The translations under genes were made by a program, and so were the position numbers. Positions 1 through 6,673 of a DNA stretch of 29,021 nt are shown here, piece after piece (the stretch's first letter is position 1; every line of letters starts with the position of its first letter). The stretch spans positions 1-29,021 of the forward strand of contig LBRX01000010.1 of the NCBI GenBank assembly GCA_000991645.1, written 5' to 3'. The DNA comes from Candidatus Moranbacteria bacterium GW2011_GWE2_36_40 (lineage in GTDB: Bacteria > Patescibacteriota > Minisyncoccia > Moranbacterales > GWC2-37-73). Below the pieces are notes generated by a model. That model saw only the letters and a list, made by a program, of their open reading frames with translations. It searched no databases and was not told the DNA's origin.

Positions 1-267
1 AAAAAGGTCAGTTCTTTTCCTTTTGGCATATTCATAATGGGTTAATTTGGTTAACTCCATATGATAGCAGAAAAAGGGCTTCGGGGTTTGAATTCGGGGA
101 TTCTTCAAAACCTTCCAATAATTTCTAGCTGTTTGATAATCTTCCTGTTCAATTAAAGCTGCAATAATATCAATTACTGAAAAATACCAATTTTCATTTT
201 TTTCATCATAATGTCTGCGAATTTTGAAATTTTCAAAAATTGCTAGCGAATTTTGTTTTTCTATCAT
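1..267 (-). CDS. BRO-N / DinD-like antirepressor, N-terminal part, cut by window edge
   Basis: An open frame from ATG at 265-267 runs off the left edge (89 codons seen). The start MIEKQNSLAIFENFKIRR and the following stretch (HYDEKNENWYFSVIDIIAAL, then an NYWKVLK segment) match what I know of the BRO family N-terminal domain, found in phage antirepressors and DinD-like proteins that are common as solitary genes in CPR genomes. That domain is thought to bind DNA; the role of chromosomal copies is unclear. After KVLKN (about residue 55) the text becomes unlike the family (PRIQTPKPFF) and the DNA there repeats CCCCGAA, so the gene may carry a small insertion or be decaying. A TTGACG promoter lies 30-60 nt upstream. 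No clear ribosome site. The family call is fairly sure, integrity is not. Confidence 0.65.
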   Translation of the reverse strand, partial: MIEKQNSLAIFENFKIRRHYDEKNENWYFSVIDIIAALIEQEDYQTARNYWKVLKNPRIQTPKPFFCYHMELTKLTHYEYAKRKRTDLF

Positions 268-295
268 TTGTTTTATGTTAATAGCTTATACTGAT

Positions 296-324
296 ATATT
301 ATCACTATAACAAAAACTCGTCAA
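296..324 (-). promoter_or_regulatory. Promoter for the BRO-N gene
   Basis: On the minus strand TTGACG (319-324) is followed after 17 nt by TAATAT (296-301); an overlapping GATAAT (298-303) at 15 nt is the alternative -10. It lies about 30 nt before the ATG at 267. Read by eye only. Confidence 0.45.
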
Positions 325-344
325 GCAGCTTTTACTTTATCTTT

Positions 345-554
345 TCAATAATACAAATCCTCCTCAGTCGCCTTTTGTGGAGCTTGTTTGGTGGGAGAAT
401 CTTTTTTTGATTATTGCCCCCAGGGATTTTCAGAGGTTTTTACAAAACCAAAGACGGTAGTCTATCACGACTAACACCTTTTTCTTTTGCCCACTTTTCA
501 AAACATTGCAAATAAATGCATATGCATTTATTTGCAATGTTTTTATCCTATACG
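345..554 (-). pseudogene. Decayed coding remnant between the AbiE operon and the BRO-N gene
   Basis: No intact gene lies between 268 and 554, but two minus-strand fragments look like old coding sequence. One frame reads FEKWAKEKGVSRDRLPSLVL and stops at 440-442; a second, in another frame, reads SPTKQAPQKATEEDLYY and stops at 345-347. Both have the composition of real C-terminal tails (charged, hydrophilic), and both lack starts and are separated by stops. The first frame runs through one arm of the palindrome at 500-543. I do not recognise the parent protein. The acidic ending EEDLYY is superficially like an SSB-type tail, which is weak evidence. Could also be chance frames. Confidence 0.3.
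500..543. repeat. 44-bp perfect palindrome
   Basis: The bases from 500 to 521 are the exact reverse complement of 522 to 543 with no spacer; the centre is GCATATGC. Lying between two minus-strand genes and after the abiE operon, it could act as an RNA hairpin terminator (22-bp stem followed by TTTTG on the minus strand), a regulator site, or an end of a lost element. No function can be assigned. Confidence 0.9.
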
Positions 555-734
555 CTATTCCAGATTTTCCAATTCATTTTTCAAAAACATCAAAGTTTCG
601 TGTTTGAGGTTTTTGCGGATTTTTTGAAATTGAGAATTTTCCAAGAGCATATTTAGATCCTGATCAAGAACTGTGGCAGTGATATGCTTTTGGATGAATT
701 TAATCAGATCTCTGAAAAACTCACACACACTGAT
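555..734 (-). other. In-frame 59-codon reading frame directly after the TAG of abiEii
   Basis: The frame of the upstream AbiEii-like gene stays open for 59 more codons after its TAG (735-737) and ends at TAG 555-557. The text (FFRDLIKFIQKHITATVLDQ, then LLENSQFQKIRKNLKHETLM) is helical and charged, with protein-like composition. The only early start would be a GTG four codons after the TAG, with no strong ribosome site. It could be a small separate cistron, a C-terminal extension lost by a nonsense change, or a read-through product. AbiEii homologues usually end near the KDWVRAKLKSETLFLLR stretch upstream, which argues against a simple lost tail. Confidence 0.35.
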
Positions 735-1460
735 CTATTTCTTTTTTTCCTCAGCTTTTTGCTGACGCTGCTGTTCATTGTGAAGCTCGAGCCTAAGCAG
801 GAAAAGGGTTTCGCTTTTGAGTTTGGCACGAACCCAATCTTTTTGTGATTCATTTAACAATTCTCCCAATCCGTCAAGAATGTGTTTGTCTTCCATTTTT
901 TCAAGTATTTCTATGCATTTTTCCAACAATTTTTCAAACTTCATTCCAGCTCTTTGCTCAACAATTTCCTTGTTTATTTCCCATCCATGCTGAAAGAAAA
1001 AAAACACATCGAAAATATCGCGACTTGTTTTTCCAATTCGTTCATACATAGCCATGAGCTTGTGCGCAAACATATCCGGTTCGATTATAACCAGCATCGA
1101 AATTCCAAGGAATGTTTTAACTTCGTAATGAGAACCGAAATGCCTTCTGCTTACTTCAACTTTTATTTTTGGTGCCCCAGGTGCATACGAAATAACATTA
1201 AGCAAGTTGAAGCGCTTTATGTGTGAGTCTTCAATTTTGCCATACTTTGCAACTATTTTTTGAATTTTTTCAAAGACTTCAATTTCTTTCGTATCATCCA
1301 AGAGATCAAAATCCAAATCAACAGAATTACGATTCAAGTTGTAGAACAAAAGAGCTGCTGTGCCGCCCTTGAAACCAAGATAGGGAGAAATTGTTGTATC
1401 AGTGTAAACATCCTTAAGAATTTGCAGCAAGATGTTTTTGTGTTTTTCCCAATCAAACAT
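735..1460 (-). CDS. AbiEii/AbiGii-type nucleotidyltransferase toxin (locus 1)
   Basis: Likely toxin half of a type IV toxin-antitoxin pair. The protein (241 aa from ATG 1458-1460) has the polymerase-beta-like nucleotidyltransferase signature of the family: FKGGTAALLFYNL followed by NSVDLDFDLL, where GG and the DxD acidic pair bind nucleotide and metal; later EPDMFAHKLMAMYERIGKTSRDIFD matches the family's conserved K and RD-FD segment. Members transfer nucleotides to RNA or protein targets; for AbiEii GTP binding was reported. The frame is open upstream to 1550, but the ATG at 1460, 7 nt after the stop of the antitoxin-like gene, fits an operon start. The C-terminus carries an extra QRQQKAEEKKK tail before TAG. 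Family call strong; the target is unknown. Confidence 0.85.
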   Translation of the reverse strand: MFDWEKHKNILLQILKDVYTDTTISPYLGFKGGTAALLFYNLNRNSVDLDFDLLDDTKEIEVFEKIQKIVAKYGKIEDSHIKRFNLLNVISYAPGAPKIKVEVSRRHFGSHYEVKTFLGISMLVIIEPDMFAHKLMAMYERIGKTSRDIFDVFFFFQHGWEINKEIVEQRAGMKFEKLLEKCIEILEKMEDKHILDGLGELLNESQKDWVRAKLKSETLFLLRLELHNEQQRQQKAEEKKK

Positions 1461-1467
1461 ATTTTTT

Positions 1468-2064
1468 TTATTGATTACTAATAAAATATTTATAATATTC
1501 TTGAACCTTTTTTTCCAATCTTTTGTTTTTATAGATAGGCAAGATTTCAAAAACTTTATCCCAGTTCAAAGCATCCAAGTTGTCAAAATGATAATCTTTA
1601 CTGACATATATTCGATCTAAAAAAGCTCGCTCTTTGGTTGCCCAGGCAACACCATTTCGATGCTCAACTCCAGCAATATTACTCAAGACATAGTCTTTCA
1701 TGCGCACATAATCTATTTTCTGATCATCAGCCTTAATCTCGCGATTCAAATATGATGCCACAAAAATATTTCCATAATATTGGAAATTAACCCCCTCCCG
1801 AGTCAAAACAGTTTCAAAGCTGACGTAAGAAGGCGTATATATTTTGACTGCCAATTCAAAGCGATTGTATTTTACGTCTTTTGCATAAAAACCCTGGTGC
1901 ACTCTGATTAATTTTCCAGCTTTGACATATTTTTTTAATCTGTCATTTATAATTGCAACATTATTTTCACTCCACAATAAAGCCGCATCTCTTGAAGAAA
2001 AGACTGTTTGAGTTGATCTTAAAATTGCCTCTAAATAGGCACCTTTGGTTGGTTTATTGTCCAT
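1468..2064 (-). CDS. AbiEi-type antitoxin / transcriptional regulator (locus 1)
   Basis: Likely antitoxin of the same pair: an N-terminal winged-helix part (residues about 1-70, ending VHQGFYAKD) and a C-terminal part with YTPSYVSFETVLTREG and KERAFLDRIYVSKDY, matching the AbiEi family in which the N-terminal domain represses the operon and the C-terminal part neutralises the toxin. The frame is open back to 2133, but the promoter -10 hexamer lies at 2105-2110, so the upstream candidate starts would sit in the promoter; ATG 2062-2064 is therefore preferred (198 aa). The toxin gene follows after 7 nt. No clear Shine-Dalgarno site. Confidence 0.8.
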   Translation of the reverse strand: MDNKPTKGAYLEAILRSTQTVFSSRDAALLWSENNVAIINDRLKKYVKAGKLIRVHQGFYAKDVKYNRFELAVKIYTPSYVSFETVLTREGVNFQYYGNIFVASYLNREIKADDQKIDYVRMKDYVLSNIAGVEHRNGVAWATKERAFLDRIYVSKDYHFDNLDALNWDKVFEILPIYKNKRLEKKVQEYYKYFISNQ

Positions 2065-2104
2065 ATGTTTACTGAAAGGGGTATTAAAATCCCTTCCTAG
2101 TAAC

Positions 2105-2133
2105 ATTGTATCATATTTTAATAAACCTAGCAA
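2105..2133 (-). promoter_or_regulatory. Promoter of AbiE locus 1 with CCTAG repeats
   Basis: On the minus strand TTGCTA (2128-2133), 17-nt spacer, TACAAT (2105-2110) preceded by TGA (extended -10). The pentamer CCTAG (plus strand) occurs at 2096-2100, 2126-2130 and 2136-2140, spaced 30 and 10 bp, so on one DNA face: a plausible site for the AbiEi winged helix, which is known to autorepress in studied systems. The operator part is inference. Confidence 0.55.
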
Positions 2134-2170
2134 TACCTAGCCTCGCATTGAAAATTACCATACTTCCATC

Positions 2171-2212
2171 CCCCCTCAATTTCGCAATTCTCTCCTCAAT
2201 CGGTGGGTGGAC
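2171..2212 (-). pseudogene. Remnant of a second HtpX-like C-terminus
   Basis: The minus-strand frame here reads VHPPIEERIAKLRG, nearly the same as the last residues of the intact htpX next door (HPPIEERIAKLRGMNV), but with different codons (CCG, GAG, AGA, GCG, TTG, AGG). No start or other part of a peptidase is present. It looks like the stump of a diverged htpX paralogue whose body was lost, followed by a CCTGCCCGA repeat scrap. Confidence 0.6.
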
Positions 2213-2261
2213 CTGCCCGACTACCAATTCAGACTAAACAAATATAGTTTTATTTTCCAAG

Positions 2262-3143
2262 CTAAACATTCATGCCACGAAGCTTTGCTATACGTTCTTC
2301 AATTGGTGGGTGGGTTGAAAAAAGTTTGGAAACCTTGTTGCCCTTGAAGGGATTTGAAATGTATAGATGTGCGGTGGCGCGGTTGGCGGCTTCGAGAGGT
2401 TCTTGGTCGGCAGAAATCTTTTCTAGGGCGCGAGCTAGTCCTTCGGGATACCGCGTTAGAAGTGAAGCACTGGCGTCAGCCAAAAATTCACGCTTTCTTG
2501 AAATAGCCATTTGCATCATCATTGCCGCAAGTGGAGCAAGTAATGAAAGCAAAATTCCCACAATCATCAAAACTGGATTCCTATTATCACTGTCATCCCC
2601 ACCGCCAAAAATGGACCAGTGCCTGAACCAATCAGCTATCAAAGCCACAAAACCAACCAAAACAACCACCACAGTGGAAAGCAAGATGTCGCGGTTTCCA
2701 ATATGCGAAAGTTCGTGAGCAATCACACCCTCAAGTTCAATTTTCTCTAGTTTTTCCAAAAGCCCGGTAGTCACACAAATAACGCCATGCTGGGGATCTC
2801 GGCCCGTAGCAAAGGCATTTGGAGCAGAGTCTTCAATGATATAAATCTTAGGTGCTGGGAGTCCAGCAGTTATGCACAGGTTTTCCACAAGGTGGTATAA
2901 CTCTCTATTTCCCTCATGAGTTACCTCTTTTGCGCTGCTCATAGCCAAAACAATTTTGTCACTCCACCAATATGAGCCAAAACTCATAATTATAGAAAAA
3001 GCTACTGCAATATACAAAATCCCGCTATTTCCCATTGCTCCAGCAAAAACATAACCCACGCCAATAACGAAGATTAAAAAGCCCGTGATATAAATCCAGG
3101 TTAAACGCGTATTTTTGTCAGCTTGATCGTATAATGTTGCCAT
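2262..3143 (-). CDS. htpX: HtpX-type membrane zinc metalloprotease
   Basis: An M48-family endopeptidase of the inner membrane that degrades damaged membrane proteins. Two N-terminal helices (about 14-36 and 41-56), the zinc site HELSH at 143-147 with the downstream ligand Glu at about 219 (KREFLADASA), and two further helices between (153-172, 192-213) give the usual topology; DSAPNAFATG and the HPPIEERIAKL ending are typical. At 293 aa it has normal family length. It is preceded at 28 nt by an unknown membrane protein and then lemA; lemA-htpX pairing is common in bacteria. No strong ribosome site is visible before ATG 3141-3143. Confidence 0.95.
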   Translation of the reverse strand: MATLYDQADKNTRLTWIYITGFLIFVIGVGYVFAGAMGNSGILYIAVAFSIIMSFGSYWWSDKIVLAMSSAKEVTHEGNRELYHLVENLCITAGLPAPKIYIIEDSAPNAFATGRDPQHGVICVTTGLLEKLEKIELEGVIAHELSHIGNRDILLSTVVVVLVGFVALIADWFRHWSIFGGGDDSDNRNPVLMIVGILLSLLAPLAAMMMQMAISRKREFLADASASLLTRYPEGLARALEKISADQEPLEAANRATAHLYISNPFKGNKVSKLFSTHPPIEERIAKLRGMNV

Positions 3144-3170
3144 TTACTTTGTTAAATTTAACGGGGTAAA

Positions 3171-3848
3171 TTAAATAAATTTAAACTCGGAAATAATGTT
3201 TTCGAAAATATTTTCGCAAGATATTGTTTTGTCAGTAAAATAGGTAGCTTCCAAATAAAAAACCTTGTTTTCTTGATCGTCTTTCCAAAAAATAGCATCC
3301 CTTACCAATCCATCTTCTGTTTTTACTTTTTCAGTTCTAACACCCATACGTCCCGCAAAAAGTTCTTCTTTCGGATCTATGCATAAAGTGATTCCTTTTA
3401 GTTTTGCAGCCTCTCTTAAAATATCTTCGCTTTGCAATGACAATGTTCCAATATTAACAGAAAATGACAATGAACTGCTCTTTGAATTGTTGTTTAAATA
3501 TTTTTTAAGAGACAAAATATTTTCATCGTTTTTTTGCAACTTCAGATCATTTGGGTATTTTATCTGAAATCCATTCAAATTGTCAGTATAAACAATCCAA
3601 TCCTTAATTCCACGACTTTCATCAGTATACAAATTACCCTTTATAGCATCGACAGTCAAAGATATATTTTTTGTCAGATGCACCCCTGCTGAATTGGAAA
3701 TATGAGTAGCATCAATAAAAAGATATGCTCCATAACTAATTCCGGCAACAATACACGCAACCAAAAGCATAATAGCCATCAACAAAAAACAGTGTGCTCT
3801 ATTGTGGTCACTATATTTCTTATGAACATCGTTTTGGTGTTTGAACAT
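3171..3848 (-). CDS. Unknown membrane-anchored extracytoplasmic protein between lemA and htpX
   Basis: 225 aa. A basic N-terminus (HKKYSDHNRAH) precedes one strong helix (about 20-46), followed by an outside domain containing NGFQIKYPNDLKL, a segment type often seen in CPR surface proteins of unknown function (GF-x-I-KYP). Residues 105-225 look like a mixed alpha/beta fold with two cysteines (about 161 and 211) that could pair. It sits between lemA (13 nt upstream) and htpX (27 nt downstream) and is probably co-transcribed, so a role in membrane quality control is a guess from context only. Confidence 0.75.
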   Translation of the reverse strand: MFKHQNDVHKKYSDHNRAHCFLLMAIMLLVACIVAGISYGAYLFIDATHISNSAGVHLTKNISLTVDAIKGNLYTDESRGIKDWIVYTDNLNGFQIKYPNDLKLQKNDENILSLKKYLNNNSKSSSLSFSVNIGTLSLQSEDILREAAKLKGITLCIDPKEELFAGRMGVRTEKVKTEDGLVRDAIFWKDDQENKVFYLEATYFTDKTISCENIFENIISEFKFI

Positions 3849-3861
3849 TTTTCAAGTTTGA

Positions 3862-4404
3862 TTAAAATTGTACTTTTACATTTTCTCTTTCAGCTTCATC
3901 TGCAGCAAAAAATTCTCGCTTTGCAAAATTCAACATGCCAGCAAAAATGTTGGTCGGAAAAGTTTCAATTTTGATATTGAAATCTCTAACGTTACCATTG
4001 TAAAATCTTCGTGAAGCTTGAATTTTGTCTTCAGTGTCAGTTAATTCTCTTTGAAGTTCAAGAAAATTTTGATTCGCTTTCAAATCAGGATAATTTTCAG
4101 AAACTGCAAACAATGATTTCAAAGTTCCACTAAGCATGTTTTCGGCTTGTTCTCTTTGCGCTGGAGTGTCTGCGCCCATTGCTGCTGTTCTGGCTGCTGT
4201 AACTTTTTCAAAAAGTTCCTTCTCATGAGAAGCATAGCCTTTCACTGTGTTTATCAAGTTAGGTATCAGGTCATATCTTCTTTTTAATTGAACATCAATA
4301 TCGCTCCAAGCTTCATCAACCCTGTTTTTCAGCTTAATAAGACCATTATAAACACCGATAACCCAAATAGCCACAAGAGCTACCACTACAATTGTTATAA
4401 TCAT
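3862..4404 (-). CDS. lemA: LemA family membrane protein
   Basis: One N-terminal helix (MIITIVVVALVAIWVIGVYN) followed by the coiled helical LemA core: NRVDEAWSDIDVQLKRRYDL, IPNLINTVKGYASHEKELF and RFYNGNVRDFNIKIETFPTN are the family's signatures. The biochemical role is unknown. The frame is open to a TTG at 4431, but homologues begin right at the membrane helix and ATG 4402-4404 gives that form (180 aa). A TATAAT lies 75 nt upstream. First gene of a probable lemA - unknown - htpX operon. Confidence 0.93.
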   Translation of the reverse strand: MIITIVVVALVAIWVIGVYNGLIKLKNRVDEAWSDIDVQLKRRYDLIPNLINTVKGYASHEKELFEKVTAARTAAMGADTPAQREQAENMLSGTLKSLFAVSENYPDLKANQNFLELQRELTDTEDKIQASRRFYNGNVRDFNIKIETFPTNIFAGMLNFAKREFFAADEAERENVKVQF

Positions 4405-4478
4405 ATAAATTTTAGCTACAAAATGTTGCAAAAGCTTGCCCCAAATGCAGCAGTTTTATTAAAAAATATTACTAATAA

Positions 4479-4484
4479 ATTATA
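4479..4484 (-). promoter_or_regulatory. -10 element of the lemA promoter
   Basis: A perfect TATAAT on the minus strand about 75 nt before the lemA ATG; the -35 region is poor (TTTCAA at 17 nt). It is back to back with the plus-strand promoter at 4502-4531. Confidence 0.5.
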
Positions 4485-4501
4485 CACCACAAAAGCTTGT
4501 T

Positions 4502-4531
4502 TTGAAACTGCTCGACAAACCGTGCTATAAT
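4502..4531 (+). promoter_or_regulatory. Promoter of the divergent-PAP2 gene
   Basis: TTGAAA (4502-4507), 18-nt spacer, TATAAT (4526-4531) with TGC before it (extended -10). The expected start near 4538 leaves a leader of about 70 nt before ATG 4609. Confidence 0.7.
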
Positions 4532-4608
4532 ACAAGCAATTGTGATGCTTGTGCGTTTTGTTTTTCAAACGCCTGCTTCACAAATTAATTTGCATAAATA
4601 CAACCTCC

Positions 4609-5049
4609 ATGAAATTTATTACGCCTTATGCTGTCTTTATCATTCCAATTGTTGTTGCCATAATCGTGCAAGCCATTAAGTTTGTTCTGTACAGCATAAA
4701 GCATGGCTGGGATTTGAAATATTTGTTCACTCATGGACACATGCCAAGTGCTCACACAGCCTTTGCGACATCGCTTGTCATCTCAATTGGATATTATGAA
4801 GGTGTTCACACTGGGACTTTTGCAATTGCGGTGGCGTTGGCTTTTTTGATTCTTGATGATGCAACCAGACTTCGCATGACACTTGGAGATCAAGGACGCT
4901 ATCTAAACATGCTTGTTGGACAACTCAATTTAAATGAAGATCAGTATCCAAGACTAAAAGAACGCATGGGTCACAAAATAAGCGAAGTTGTTGTTGGTGG
5001 CATTATTGGACTTATTCTTACGTCTATTTTTATCAAACTTCTTTCTTGA
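4609..5049 (+). CDS. Divergent PAP2 family membrane protein (DUF212, YuiD-like)
   Basis: 146 aa with helices near 6-25, 55-75, 78-93 and 125-145. The motif GHMPSAHTAFATSL corresponds to the acid-phosphatase signature G-x-MPS-x-H-[ST]; DDATRLRMTLGDQGRYLN and LKERMGHKISEVVVGGIIG are typical of the divergent-PAP2 group, proposed lipid or polyprenyl phosphatases of uncertain substrate. The frame is open to a TTG at 4549, but the membrane domain begins at ATG 4609, which lies just after CTCC with no Shine-Dalgarno site. The gene is isolated: divergent from lemA and convergent with the Mur ligase gene. Confidence 0.88.
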   Translation: MKFITPYAVFIIPIVVAIIVQAIKFVLYSIKHGWDLKYLFTHGHMPSAHTAFATSLVISIGYYEGVHTGTFAIAVALAFLILDDATRLRMTLGDQGRYLNMLVGQLNLNEDQYPRLKERMGHKISEVVVGGIIGLILTSIFIKLLS

Positions 5050-5050
5050 T

Positions 5051-5082
5051 AGCTTTTAGCTTTTCAGACATTAGCTTCTTAG
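5051..5082. repeat. AGCTT-rich short repeat, copy 1
   Basis: A tract of AGCTTTTAGCTTTTCAGACA and TTAGCTTCTTAG directly after the PAP2 stop; a shorter opposite-strand version lies at 5132-5150 and a second copy before yebC (19806-19843). Confidence 0.55.
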
Positions 5083-5083
5083 T

Positions 5084-5115
5084 AATAAAAAATCACCGCA
5101 AGGTGATTTTTTATT
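5084..5115. terminator. Bidirectional hairpin terminator between convergent genes
   Basis: A 14-bp stem (5084-5097 with 5102-5115) closes a GCAA tetraloop; A-rich and T-rich stem flanks give U-tracts in both directions. It serves the PAP2 gene (plus) and the Mur ligase gene (minus). Confidence 0.9.
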
Positions 5116-5157
5116 TGTATTTTTTTCTAAAAAGCTAACAAGCTAATGCTTAATAAA

Positions 5158-6546
5158 CTATCTTGCCAGTTCTTCTTCAATAACATTTCTGTCATTCCAG
5201 GGAATCTTCTTGTCTCCAACAACCATTGTTTCAAAATTACCCATACCTGTAATGCAAATTATATCCCCTGCTTGAGCAATCTCAAGTGCTTTTTTGATTG
5301 CATCACGCCTATCGATAATCTTCCAAAAATTTTGCCCTTCAATTTTATTTTTAATTCCAACAGCAATCTCTTCAATAATTTGCTCAGGTTTTTCATGATA
5401 TGGCTCATCATTTGTAAGGATCACAAAATCAGCATATTTGGAAACAACTTCTCCCATTACTGGTCGCTTTCCCCTGTCACGATCTCCACAGGAACCAAAA
5501 ATTGCAATGATTCTTGTATCGGATTTTTTAGCCTGAAAAAGCGTGCTGTAAAGCCTTTCTAATGCATTTGGCGTCAAAGCAAAATCAACAAAAATATGTA
5601 GCCCCAAATCGTTTTCTATGGCCTCCATTCGCCCTGCCACGCCCTTTATTTTTGCCAGTGCGTCTTTTATCGTTTCCAGTTTAATATCTTCACTAAGGCC
5701 CACACACATCGCAGCAAGGGCATTCTCTATGTTAAAAAGTCCCGGGATATTCAATTCATAACTAGTAGCTAGTAACTCGTAACTTGAACAATCGATTCCA
5801 AGTTTAACATTTTTTGCTTGAACAATCTGGATACCTTCATTTATCATTCCAGATCCCTCCTTGTCATTCCCGCGGAGGCCTGCCCGAAATGCAATCGTTG
5901 CAGGCGGGCGGGAATCCAGGTCCGCATTTTTTTCTAAATTTGTTGTATACGCAAATTTTTTATCAACATCAAAATCCAAAAACTCTTCTGGTTTTTCCAT
6001 GTCGGCATTAACAATAATTGTTCCCTTGTTTTTTGCCACAGTTTTAAAAAGTTTCTTTTTTGCTTCTCGATATTTTTCCATTGTCTTGTGATAATCCAAA
6101 TGTTCTCTTGTCACATTTGTGATAACTGCAGTTTGATATTGAACACCCCAAACACGATGCTGATCCAGAGCATGCGAAGATGTTTCCAGTACCAAATATT
6201 CACATCCTTGTTCAACTGATTTTCTGATAAATTTTTGCAAAGCAAAAGCTGATTCGGTTGTGAAGTGAGAAAGATTTTTTTCTTCAACTCCATTGATTTT
6301 AAAATTAATAGTTGAAGCCATGGCAACTTTTCGTGCCCCGTGGACACCAGTCTTTACGAGGCTGCCAGCTTCCTCCAAAATTTGTGTGATCATCTGGACA
6401 GTCGTTGTCTTTCCATCTGTCCCAGTAACACCAATAACCTTGATCTTGCGTGAAGGAAAACCATACACAACATTAGCCAAAACTGCTTGAGCTAAGTGGT
6501 AAATATTTTTTATAGATTGTGGTACAAGGTTCTTAATTCTATACAT
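5158..6546 (-). CDS. Mur ligase (MurE-like) lacking the N-terminal UDP-binding domain
   Basis: ATP-dependent Mur ligase, expected to add an amino acid to a cell-wall precursor. Seen: P-loop GVTGTDGKTTT (residues about 39-49), LETSSHALDQHRV, TNVTREHLDYHKTMEKYREA (metal and carbamate-Lys region), GLFNIENALAAM, GRMEAIE and the C-terminal domain with GSCGDRDRGKRPVMGE and TNDEPYHEKP. The P-loop starts only 39 residues from the start, where full MurE has about 100, so the UDP-MurNAc-binding domain is missing. The usual AHTPD is ALTPN and the DNPR motif that reads meso-diaminopimelate is DEPY, so substrate use is uncertain. Residues about 208-232 are translated from a palindromic repeat, and SSYELLATSYEL from another simple repeat. 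TTG at 6549 is the alternative to ATG 6546. Confidence 0.85.
   Translation of the reverse strand: MYRIKNLVPQSIKNIYHLAQAVLANVVYGFPSRKIKVIGVTGTDGKTTTVQMITQILEEAGSLVKTGVHGARKVAMASTINFKINGVEEKNLSHFTTESAFALQKFIRKSVEQGCEYLVLETSSHALDQHRVWGVQYQTAVITNVTREHLDYHKTMEKYREAKKKLFKTVAKNKGTIIVNADMEKPEEFLDFDVDKKFAYTTNLEKNADLDSRPPATIAFRAGLRGNDKEGSGMINEGIQIVQAKNVKLGIDCSSYELLATSYELNIPGLFNIENALAAMCVGLSEDIKLETIKDALAKIKGVAGRMEAIENDLGLHIFVDFALTPNALERLYSTLFQAKKSDTRIIAIFGSCGDRDRGKRPVMGEVVSKYADFVILTNDEPYHEKPEQIIEEIAVGIKNKIEGQNFWKIIDRRDAIKKALEIAQAGDIICITGMGNFETMVVGDKKIPWNDRNVIEEELAR
5863..5920. repeat. GTCATTCCCG palindromic repeat inserted in frame in the Mur ligase gene
   Basis: Outer arms GTCATTCCCG and CGGGAATCCAGG enclose an inner palindrome CCTGCCCG / CAGGCGGG. 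Outer arms recur at 26426-26453 and inverted at 26512-26560; the inner core recurs at 23761-23797. Here it is open in the minus-strand frame and encodes SRPPATIAFRAGLRGND. Confidence 0.85.
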
Positions 6547-6547
6547 C

Positions 6548-6660
6548 AATTTTCAACTTCTAATTTTCAATTTCTAAACAATTTTCAATGACTGAATTTT
6601 AAAATGTTTGAAACATTGAAAAATTGAGATTTGTTTGAAAATTAGAAATTGAAAATTTAA
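6548..6660. repeat. AT-rich long-hairpin repeat, copy A
   Basis: The left half (AATTTTCAACTTCTAATTTT, then CAATTTCTAAACAATTTTC) is the near reverse complement of the right half (GAAAATTAGAAATTGAAAAT). It fills the gap between the FemAB-like stop and the Mur ligase start. Copies B (18227-18336) and C (18938-19067) share the arms. Confidence 0.75.
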
Positions 6661-6673
6661 AATTTTTTAAATA

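Noticed and set aside
735..2064. Stop-codon reassignment as explanation for the TAG in the AbiEii frame
   Set aside because: All other conserved genes end normally at TAG, TAA or TGA and no gene needs read-through.
2272..2718. A 148-codon plus-strand frame inside htpX
   Set aside because: Antisense shadow of a clearly conserved gene; serine/arginine-rich text typical of such shadows.
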